The notes under the pieces: generated by a model | What the model was told of the DNA's origin: nothing | What the model saw: only the letters and a program-made list of their open reading frames with translations | Database searches by the model: none | From: Triops longicaudatus | Taxonomy: Eukaryota > Arthropoda > Branchiopoda > Notostraca > Triopsidae | DNA: 64,000 nt | Direction of reading: 5' to 3' | Assembly (NCBI GenBank): GCA_022885665.1 | Contig: JAGQDJ010000082.1 | Span: forward strand, 1-64,000 | In this document: one piece after another, positions 53,001 through 62,376 of the stretch | Layout of the letters: each line of letters starts with the position of its first letter | How positions within the stretch are numbered: the stretch's first letter is position 1 | Program-made: the position numbers and the translations under genes

Positions 53001-54210
53001 CATTAATTGCATGTTCGTTAACAATTTGTAACAATAAAAAACCTTTCTTCCTGTAATCCTACCGACCACTTATGAACAGCCCCACCAAGCTGTTTTCGAA
53101 GCAATCTTGCACACTGGAATCCTCGTGAGGCCCACGGCCCCGCCCAATGGAAAAAGCAGTGCTTTTTCGGAAAAGCCTCTGCATATAAAACGGAAGTAGG
53201 GGCGGGACCAGGCCAGCCACTGTCAGCAGCGACGATTGCAATGAAAAAGCTTCCAGCAAGCTTTCTCCTGGAGGCGTCAGGCACCTTAAAAATGGATTCC
53301 AAGCGTAGGGGCCTGACTCTGTGAAGAGATTTTCGAGTGCTCTGCGGTACACGTGACGCAAGGAAGAACTCGGTTGAGCTCGGTTTCCCGTCAGCGTCTC
53401 CGTAAATCAGAGTAACCCCCCATGTTCTAGAGAGAGACCAGGAGTGGGAGGAGCATGTACCCATGGCATGCACCTCAGTTAGGGGTCCTCTCGCGAGACA
53501 TTTTGTGCCCCATATACAGTAAATGAAGAGGGTGGGGAAGCACATGACCATACTGCTTACACAGCCTTGATATGTGAAACAGACCAGTACATATGAGATA
53601 CGGTAAAACAACGAAAAATGTGCAAACAAAGAAGCGTCAGACAAGGTGAGGGATGAAAAATTTGGCAATAAAAGAGGAATTACCTTTTCGGCTTCCAACT
53701 GGTGAAAAATGTAATCGACAACAACTTCGTCTTCCATGCCCAGAAGCTCTGTAATTCGGTTAGTAATCCAGGGTTTCAAAGTTTCCAATTTAATCTTGCT
53801 CATATCAACCTAGTATATATTATTATTATTAATTTTATACGAGCAGGCTAGTAAGGCTCAGAAAAAAGAGGGATTACCTTTTTGGTTAAATTATCTGAAA
53901 ATTTCATTTGTTTCATGAGCTTCTTCTCCTTATCACTGAACCGGTTGTCCTGCTCAGTCGAAGTCCCCTGTTTTGACAGAATATTACTAAAATGTTAAAT
54001 GATAGTTAAGTATGCCATTATTTTATAATGACAATAAATCATAGTTTTTCCAAGGACGCCATTTGCAAAAACCAGATTCCTTAAACAAGGCAAGCCATAT
54101 GTGGGTTACTCTGAGCAATTAGGAAACCTTGAGTACAACTATGAACAGAAAGTTAAGTTTATAGACTCTACAAGGCTAAAACTTACGCGAAAGAACCCGG
54201 CATCCGTCAT
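50045..54210 (-). CDS. SRRM1: SRRM1 (SRm160) PWI-domain splicing coactivator, 648 aa
   Basis: Eight exons (54187-54210, 53878-53967, 53684-53809, 52721-52891, 51049-51824, 50693-50983, 50288-50636, 50045-50164) join in phase. The N-terminus MTDAGFFRGTSTEQDNRFSD and the PWI domain (VDMSKIKLETLKPWITNRIT, GFLNGKNARIFMGELW) are diagnostic. The rest is an RS-rich region with SRSRSR and RRRSRTRSPPPRR repeats, then Lys/Glu- and Ser-rich blocks including long poly-Lys, ending ELERKLREKALMSL. It is a coactivator in exon-bridging splicing complexes and 3'-end processing in nuclear speckles. It is shorter than human SRRM1 (about 900 aa), mainly in the RS region. Intron 3 (52892-53683) holds an unexplained GC-rich block. 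Confidence 0.96.
53085..53480. other. GC-rich block in SRRM1 intron 3 with CCAAT and TATA motifs
   Basis: The sequence is clearly richer in G/C than the surrounding intron and stays open in two minus-strand frames (one of 100 codons, one joined to the exon-3 frame). On the plus strand there is CCCGCCCAATGG at 53141-53150, a near-palindrome GGAAAAAGCAGTGCTTTTTC just after it, and TATAAAA at 53184-53190. A nested gene, ncRNA or transposon insertion are all possible. I could not match it to RNase P, MRP, U1-U6, U3 or 7SK landmarks. Confidence 0.4.
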
Positions 54211-55075
54211 TTTTAACGATAGAAGTGACCACTAAATTTCATGAACGTCCACGAGTAAATAGAGACGCTGATGAAAAGCAACGCTCCTAGTGACAAATAA
54301 TGGAAGGTGACAAACCCGCAACGATTCAACAGTCATGAGCACAAGAGACTACTTTTACGTAGGCGACCTTACTGACAATCTTCTGTTATTTAGGGTTGTC
54401 TAAAGCTGGGATGGTTAACGGTAGCAAAATTCACCAGTGTTGAAGAGCGAAAGGAAATATTACAAAATTGATCTTTCATAAAATTTACACTCGCGCAACA
54501 AATTACGTTCGTAATCTAGTTACGGACAAAGCATTCAACCGTCTTGAAGCGCGCAAAATGTTGTCTCGAGCAACAGAGTAAAAATTAATAAATAAAGTAA
54601 AAAAATAAGTTAGGTACTGCAGCAATCAATGATTTCCTACTTTACGAGTTCACAAATGAAATATGAGACGAACATATTCAATCACGGCTCAACTCTATTC
54701 GCGGATTGGGAATGTCAAATGGACTACATCCAAAATCTTCGTACGGTACCAAGGTTGGTACAGTATATTCCTTTAAAAATATATACGATAGGACCAGTAT
54801 TTAGTGTCAGGGGACAAAGTAGAAAAAGCAAAGAATCAAAACAGTGAATCACTTACATAGAAAAAAATGAAAGTTAAGGCGGCTGAAGCAACAAGCCTTA
54901 AGAGAATCTCCAAGAAAAGCTTTAAGATTACGTTCGGGTCAAAGCCGTATTTAAGGAGGCAGGGATTTTTTACACCCACTCCTACAAAAAAATTTCTTTA
55001 TTGTGGGCAATACAGGGAACTTCAAAACTAAAAAAAAAATGCACATGGTAAACTCCTCCCGAACCCTCCCCTGCT

Positions 55076-55402
55076 GGACCGTAACCAGGATTCTGGTTCG
55101 GGGGAGGGTTCGAGGACAGTTTTGCCATATAAATTTTTTGGGACATTTGGCGTTGGGGGCGAGGGCGAGGGCGAGGGGCAGAGCCGGATTAACCTTTTGA
55201 GGGCCCTGGCACAAGTTATATTAATAGGCCCCCGTACTGTATTGTATAGCGAATTGGCATATTGGCATATTGTATAGCGAATCGCAATACAATATGTATG
55301 GTTTGGTGGGCCCCTGAAGCCTGTGGGCCCGGCGCATTTGCGCCATTGTTAATATGGCCCTGGCGAGAGGGTAAACCCCCACCACCACCCCTAAATACGG
55401 CC
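55076..55402. repeat. MITE-like repeat, CCGTAACCAGG family, copy 3, interrupted
   Basis: Starts GGACCGTAACCAGGATT, shares the GGGGGAGGG and TTGGGACATTTGG segments with the copy at 18257, and ends CCCCTAAATACGGCC, inverted relative to the start. A hAT-like element splits it. A further related, reverse-oriented piece may precede it (54943-55075). Confidence 0.65.
55179..55362. mobile_element. Short hAT-like non-autonomous element
   Basis: Termini CAGAGCCGGATTAAC and, inverted, CAGGGCCATATTAAC are imperfect terminal repeats. The flanks GCGAGGGG and GCGAGAGG form an 8-bp target-site duplication with one mismatch, as expected for hAT transposition. About 184 bp, non-coding. Confidence 0.75.
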
Positions 55403-56974
55403 TTAATTGTAGGTAATGTTAATTAATCTGTCTCCTCGATTATCCATTCTGGGTTTTAATTTTCACGAAAGTTATGAATGTAAACACCTTAATATACTTG
55501 TACAGAATATAGGACAGTTCCGAAGCGCAACACTATGCTGTTAGAAAATGCTGAATTTGAACAAAAATCCTTTCTTAGAGAAGCTTTCAGTAGTGAGTAA
55601 AGACTATTTTCCCCATCATGGTACATACTATCCCTATCCATATCCTTTCGGAACAAGTAATTTATGAAATAATTGCCAATGACTTTTTTTCTTGACAACA
55701 GCGTTTGAAAAAGTTTTGTAACAAGGACTATTTTCTTAATAATTTAAGAGGCTGTAAAATAATATTGTAGACTAAAGTCCGCTTATAACCATAGTCTTGG
55801 AACCGGACAGGCGTTATCAGTAAAAGCGGACTTTCAGTACACAGTGATCCCCCTATTTACAGGTCTCATTTTACGCGGTTTTACTTTTACGCGATAAAAA
55901 TTGGGCAAATTTTGGCTAAAAAAATAAAAACAAAACAAGGCCCTATGTTTCAGAAGTACATACTCCTGCTTTCTTGCAACATAAGGAGACATTTTGCTCT
56001 ATAAAGCGAAATTTCTAAGTACTAAAGCAGGTTCGCTGGAGTAAAAGGCCGATGTAGCGAGTCATCTCGAAAATGCAGCATTTAACTTCTATGATTTGCA
56101 ATATTCTTTAAGGGCCTACAGTAGCAGGAGAGTTTCAAAATTGCTCATATATTTATTGGAAAACCTTTCTATATCCGTACAATTATTTTTTTCAGACCAA
56201 CATTTTTGGGAACTCATTAAGAATATGCTTTCTGAGAACATGGAAAACATCCCTACTTTTTTTCTCGCATAGGCGGATTATAGTTACATGAGGAATTGTT
56301 TTAAGTGGAGTCCACTGTACATAGTTTTTTATTTAGCTATCCGTCATGATTAGTTAGCCAAAAGTATAGTAAAAGGGATTTCGTTCTCATCTATTCAACT
56401 GGCTTTTGACAAGAATATCAGAAGTCTAGTGTTTGACTCCGAGAGTTTGATAAAAGCAGTTTTCTATACTTTAAAATGAAAATAAATAAAGTTATTTCTA
56501 AAGAAACTTGTGTTTCATCACGTATGGAACTAAGCAGTAAAAAAATTAAAGGTTACTGCACCCAATGACAAGGCTATATAACCACTGACCTATTTTAGGA
56601 AGGAAAGACTCTTCGCACTTTTGATTTCTTTGTGCGCGCCATCGCTCCGACCTTCAAGATCTCGTTCACCTTGGGGAGCGCTGTAGCAGAACCAGAATAT
56701 TAAAACCATGCCGGAAGTTTCCTCTACATCTTTACATCTCCAAAAGATACACGGGGCCTATATGACGAGCCTACGGTTATCTGGCGTCTTTTCCTGGGCA
56801 TTTCCGTATTGGGTTTTCTTCTCGCGCCAGAAATTCCAGCACCAGCATCAAGGTTACGGCACTGAAATAAAAGGTGCGTCCAGCGTTTAGGAGAGCATCA
56901 TTGCGTCCAAACCGTTTGGTCAGATAATTCCTCCAGCTAGAGAAAACATTCTAGTTAAAGTCAACAAGCTCGAA

Positions 56975-57396
56975 ATGGCAGTTTCTAAGTATATTCTGGT
57001 GAGTACTCCACTTCGAAAGTTTATTCCTAATAGTTTGCAAAAAGGCGGGAAATTTGTAGTATTCATGACTAACGCATTTATTCGAACTTCTGTGCTTTTT
57101 TATTTCAGTTGGTTGCTGTCTTCAGTTTGGCGATCGCTTTTGTTTTAGCCGAGGAACTGGTCCAGGAGGAAGTTCAACCTGTTGAAGCGGAAGACTTGCA
57201 AGGAGCAGAATTTTTGTTGGAGAAACTAATCCACAAACTTATTTACAAACATGAGAAGAAAGCATACAAACACGGTGGTTATGGATATGATAATTACGGA
57301 TACGGCGGATACAGCAGCTACGGTGGCTACGGCGGATATTACGCTCCTGCTTACGGTGGTTATGGAGGCTACGCAGCCCCTTATTACAGACGATAG
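56975..57396 (+). CDS. Gly/Tyr-rich small secreted protein, 103 aa
   Basis: Two exons (56975-56998, 57109-57396) join in phase; the first codes only MAVSKYIL. The signal peptide runs to about FVLAEE. The mature N-terminus is acidic with VEAEDLQGAEF, followed by a basic HKLIYKHEKKAYKH helix-like segment and a Gly-Tyr repeat (YGYGGYSSYGGYGGYY) ending YYRR. AATAAA lies at 57466-57471. The acidic D-x-Q/E-GAE/AAE motif before Gly/Tyr repeats resembles short secreted proteins of crustaceans; a cuticle or antimicrobial role is possible but not shown by the sequence. Confidence 0.88.
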
Positions 57397-58588
57397 ACTT
57401 TCTATGTTGACCCCGCTCAATCATTATTAATGTTTGTGAATCGTATTTTGACGTGATATTTTCTAAATAAATTAATTCCACCACCAAAAATAGGCTTCAC
57501 TTTTATTCCATACTGTGAAAATTCGCGCGTCCTTCAAGACACCAGTGTACACAACTTTCAGATTTTAAGTAAAAGATAGGGACATCGCTTCCTCCGTGGA
57601 AATTAGGTCGCTTATAGCGACTAACTGCAGAGAATGAAGTCATATAAAAACATTAGAGGTACAACACAGTACTGTCGTACAAAATTTTAAAATTTTCCGA
57701 TTTGATATTACAAAAAGTACTTAACCGATTTTGTTTCTCTTTAGAATAAGTTAACGAATTGACGTCTGCTAGCCTAAAGCCGTTAATCGTCCGACCATTT
57801 TCTAACAGATCTACCGTTACAGCAGTATTTAGCAACGGAGTACATTTGACAGCCTTTGATTGCTTCGGACGTGAAAGCCGATTTATGACTTTTAAGACAA
57901 GTGTCTAGAAAAACGTATGACTGGAGATATACGACACACGAGGCTACTCAGACGTGGTGTCATTATGGAAACCGCTTAGAGGCAGAAAAGTTTACACAAC
58001 CTCAATTGTAAAATCATTCCAAGACATTGAATTTGTTAAACGTAGATACCGTGCAAACTTTACGACGTGCAAATTCACAGATTCGGTGGTTCTGTGTCAA
58101 CGGTGGCTAATGAATTGTTTTACTTCTCAGCAATTTATGCACCTCATTGAAACGCAAATAATCTTAATAAAAACTCATATTTTAAAGCACAAAACAGTGT
58201 CCAGAAGGGTCTTGTCAACTGCATTTAAAGGAAATCCGGCGGACAGCATCACATGAATTAAAAACTGATAGTGATAATTTCCTAAAGGTCTAATACTCGC
58301 GTCCCACGAGAAAATAATAATGGACTTTTCTGTATATTTTATGTATTATTCAACGAATAAACGCATTATATCGCTATATCTTGATGACTTCGTTGAGTTG
58401 CTTTGACAAGTCAATGGGCGCATGCAATTAAAAGATCACTAAGTTAGTCATTTAGATTGTTCTTAACTGTTATATGAAAATATTATAAACTCAAGCATCG
58501 ATAAGGCGTCAAAGGCACATGTTACATGTCTATGTGAAAATAAGAGAAGTAGGCAAAAGCATTAACAGTCTGATGAATTTCGGAGGAT
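57397..58588. other. Intergenic, nothing recognised
   Basis: About 1.2 kb. A 100-codon open frame at 57954-58256 lacks an ATG start and any family feature. Confidence 0.5.
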
Positions 58589-60093
58589 CTAGCTAACATG
58601 CTTATACTTTGTAAACAGATTGTACAGTACTCGCAGCGTCGACTTGAGATCCAAGTTGACTATGTCTTCAGGTCGAGCTTTGGGTTTTGGCAGTCCTGCG
58701 TCTTGCATAAGTTCAAATGCAAACGCTACATTGTGAACTTTTTGATCGAAATCTTTGGGTGTCAAATAGAAGTCATGAAGTGGCACGAAATAGCCTTCCA
58801 ATAGCCCCATAAGAAGACTTAGGTACACGCCGTCGTGGAATTGGGTGTCCAAATCTGACACTTCCAGATTGATTTTGTTAAGTTGCTTGTTGACGAACGT
58901 AACCAGGGACTTGCAACCAAACAATGTCAATAGGTAAGGCCGACGGTTTCACTTTTTTTTAATCTTTTTTACCTTTTTAACGACTTGTAATTTATCAGGA
59001 GCATGGTCAAACAATGTATCAAAAGCGTCTCTTTCCAAGCGCAGACCCAAATCATCATATGTTGTCGTAATATCCTCCGACACAACTCGGTGACTCAGCA
59101 TTCCTTCTTTTTTCTATAGACAGTATACCTTAGACTATGCGTTAAAAGAAAATAATTGAATTTTACCTGCACCACAACAACGTTAACGGATACATTTTCG
59201 GGCAGGCGAATAGGCGCACGAAATTGTCGGACTAACGCTACCAACAAATGAAGAATAGCAACCAGGTTCTTAGTATGGACACTTTCCACGCTCCAGCGTT
59301 GGGATGTTAAACGGTTCAGCCCCAAGACCTTTGTACCGTGATAGTTAACGTATACAGTTTTTTAGCGTTGCACCTGATTTTTTTTTTACCTGATTAGCAT
59401 AGCCAAGGACAATTCTAAGTTTTTGTTTTTGTCCTTCCTCGGACTGTGTGACTTCTGGTACATCCAGCTTTTGATTAGTAAGCTTCTCAAGCAGTTTTTG
59501 CAGCACTTGCCCATCATAAAGATCTTCACCCAGGTCTTTCACAATAATTCGATGAGAAGCCAATTCATCATTGATCCATTCCACAAGAACAGACATTAAG
59601 GACTTCACTTTGAAGTCTTCCAAGGATCTAGGTTCAATCATAGAGCGCTCCTCATTTTCCTCTGGAAACAAGAATACCTAAATTAACGCAAAATTGTCAA
59701 CATTTATGGTAGACTTACCCAGGGCGTATTCTTCCGGAGGTAACACCAAAGCATTAGGATTTCCTGGCGAGTCAATGGCATTCTTGCCTTCTTCTTGCAC
59801 TTCTTGCACTACAACAAGACATTAATATCACAAGTTAAGCTCAAGAACAGAAGGAATCCCAATTAAAATTAAATTCCTTTCATAACCAAATATGGTCAAC
59901 GAAACATCAACAAAAGTGTAAAAATTATTCCACAACAAAGAGATTCGGGATTTAAAATCTTAAGACTCTTACCTTCTTTTACTTTCTTCTTCCGTCCCAG
60001 TGTACCAATTTTATCCCAAAATGACTCTTCTTTGTCATCTTTTCGGGGTGTTGTTCCTGTAGGACGAGGAGACTTTGGTCTAGGAGACGCCAT
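58589..60093 (-). CDS. PARV: Parvin (actopaxin), focal-adhesion actin-binding protein, 368 aa
   Basis: Six exons (59973-60093, 59719-59808, 59390-59661, 59167-59328, 58973-59113, 58589-58909) join in phase. The N-terminus MASPRPKSPRPTGTTPRKDD with SFWDKIGTLGRKKKVKE is the family leader. CH1 (about 90-195) carries WINDELASHRIIVKDLGEDL, YDGQVLQKLLEKL and VESVHTKNLVAILHLLVAL. CH2 (about 255-362) carries LVTFVNKQLNKINLEV, HDGVYLSLLMGLLEGYFVPL and ends STLRVLYNLFTKYKHVS. Parvin joins ILK and PINCH in the integrin adhesion complex. Length equals human parvins (364-372). A start 24 bp upstream (60117) is possible; 60093 fits homologues better. Confidence 0.96.
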
Positions 60094-60615
60094 TTCTATA
60101 GCTTTTTGCCTACCCACCGGGATAAAGTTAGCGCCTTCCGACTCTACGGAATATATTCATTACGTTTCTACAGTGCGTTTCATTACTCAATCCAACCATT
60201 TCGTTACTCCATCCAGTTATTCTGAATTAGTTAATGAGAGAATTCGCTCTTTTCGCCCGAATTGACAAGCGCTCGTTTCCAAACATACACCCTTCCACAT
60301 GAAAGCAATGACCAGCAAGAATTCGCATACGTGGATCGTGATTGTTTGGCTCATCTTTGGCACTCAAAGCTTTATTTCCCCAAATATAAAGATGGAAAAG
60401 CGATTGCATGAGCATGTGTTCAGCAGAAATAAGTTAATTTAATGTGATCGTTTACAAATTGCCCATTTGCTTTAGCTTAGTTTCTCTATAGTCATTTAGC
60501 ACTTCCGAAGTCCAGCGTTGTCATTTGGTGAAGCGAAAAAAGGAGTAGCGCTTATATAGAGGTTTCTACTGCCCAAAACGCGTAAAGATAAATGACACAA
60601 ATATGTCTAACTTAC

Positions 60616-60823
60616 GACAGTCATTTTCTTTGTTAACTCTAACCTTCGGTATTTCCCCTACGACTTGGACTTTTCCGCATTGCCGAGAAATTTCACATAC
60701 TTCGTAGTCATCGTCCGAGTCTTCTGGAGTTTGTGAATCTGGCGTAACCGGATAACAATGGACTTCAACGGATGATTGCCTAGCCAGTGATTGTTTCCAT
60801 GGCACTTCAATGTCGTCACCCAT
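60616..60823 (-). CDS. Possible exon of an unrecognised small protein
   Basis: A minus-strand frame starting MGDDIEVPWKQSL is followed by an acidic part TPDSQTPEDSDDDYE and ends at a strong gtaagt donor after ...NKENDC. The open frame extends upstream through a hydrophobic stretch (MFLSVLIGTLELTVY), which could be a membrane segment. Several acceptors downstream would give short ends, so the full gene is uncertain. A separate frame at 60227-60415 might belong to it. No family recognised. It lies between parvin and PUF60. Confidence 0.3.
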
Positions 60824-61115
60824 TCCTACAACTTGGTACACTGTAAGCTCTAAAGTTCCAATCAATACTGAGAGAAACATGGCAATGAAACCCTTGAAAC
60901 AGGATATGCTGATAAAAGGGCGGTTTCCCACAACTTCCCGTCTCCCGATTTTTCTTCAAAATGTCCATAAAAAGCGACGTCAAAAACTTTGCTTTGTATT
61001 ACAGAACCATGTCAAATGTTAGGGTGAAAGATTTGAGAAGAGTCTACATGTAATGGATGAAAAGAATCTGAGAATAAAAACTGCCTTGTCGTACGGACTT
61101 TCATCCACCAAAGTC

Positions 61116-62345
61116 TTATGCCGACAAGTCTTGATGATCGTATAAATTTTGGTCATAAATATCGGCTTTTACAACTCTGCCACCGAAAAAGCGTCCATTC
61201 AGTGCACTACGTGCCTTTTCAGCATCTACAAGGAAGATAACATTTTATTACCCGCACAGTAAACATGTAAAACATGGATGACTGTCATCCTTGAAAAAGC
61301 TCTTACCCGCTCCAGCATTAAATTCCACGAAAATCTTAACAATAACTTCAGCATTTTCTTCCTCAGACTGTTTTTCTTGATAGATAATGACTCGTTTCAC
61401 TGCTCCAAACTTGGAGCATTCTTCCGTGATTTCATCTTGAAGACTGTCATCCACATCTTCGACTCCGACCATATTCCTTAATACAACTACGCGTGACTAG
61501 AGTAACAAGGAAATAGATTATCCTCCGGCTTCACAAAAAGTTTCTCCTTTACGTACCTCTGCATTCCGCATGAGCTTCTGCATAACAAGATGTCGAGCTG
61601 ACTGCCCTTTTATGGACAAATTCTCTTGTTGCTGCAAGGTCTGAGCCTCAATAGCTTCCTGCATTAATTTCTTTTGTATTTCCTCAGCTTGTTTGTTCTA
61701 AACGTAAATAATAGTAATAATAATAATAATAGTAATAATAATAAAAAATACGCTTTGGACAACTCTTAGTTTTATATCTTACTTTCGTATCCTGGTTGGA
61801 TATTGCACCAAGGGGCGCTGATAATGCAGCTGCGGCTGCTTTTGCCACTGCTACCGGCGAAGGCGTGGTTGGAGTGACTTTGCTGGCTGGCGAAGTTGCC
61901 AGAGAAGGTGTGATGGTGACGACCGCAGGAGGTGGAATTGGTACAGCTGGTGTAGCTGCTGCTGCTTGGAGGAAAGATGGAGGTAGACCGGTGCCACGAC
62001 TCATGCTGGCAGCTGAAGTCGCGGCAGCAGCTACTGCGGCTCCCAAGTTGATTGCCGTGCTAATAGTTGCGGCCATCGACGCCGGGGAGAGGTTAGCAAA
62101 ATTTGCCAAGCTGGCTAACCCGTTACCCACATCTATCGAAGAAACGTGTTTTTAGCTTAGTAAGTTCATAAACAACTGACGCTTTCACCTAACGGACTGG
62201 TTGCTCCTAGGGCTCCAGCTACAGCGTCCATAGCTTGAATGCGAGCTGTAGCTGCAGCCGCAGCCACTGCTGCAGCAGCCGGAAGGCCTGTTTGAGGTGG
62301 TGGCAAACCGGGATGCTGGAACACACATACACACACACACACACG

Positions 62346-62376
<31 letters not shown>

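Larger units (their letters stand above)
54211..56974. other. Intergenic, repeat-bearing
   Basis: Contains the repeat cluster at about 54940-55405 (a MITE-like element with a nested hAT element). No conserved exon seen. A frame at 56708-56890 has no support. Confidence 0.5.

Noticed and set aside
53085..53480. RNase P, RNase MRP, U3, 7SK or telomerase RNA in the SRRM1 intron
   Set aside because: I looked for the conserved core motifs on both strands and found none; a lone CCCTAAC is too short to mean a telomerase template.
53018..53803. 261-codon minus-strand frame starting at the SRRM1 PWI exon
   Set aside because: Exon 3 has a good donor at 53683 and the downstream PWI half resumes in phase at 52891; the read-through lacks the second half of the PWI fold.
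57954..58256. 100-codon plus-strand frame
   Set aside because: It starts with GTG rather than ATG and shows no family feature or splice support.
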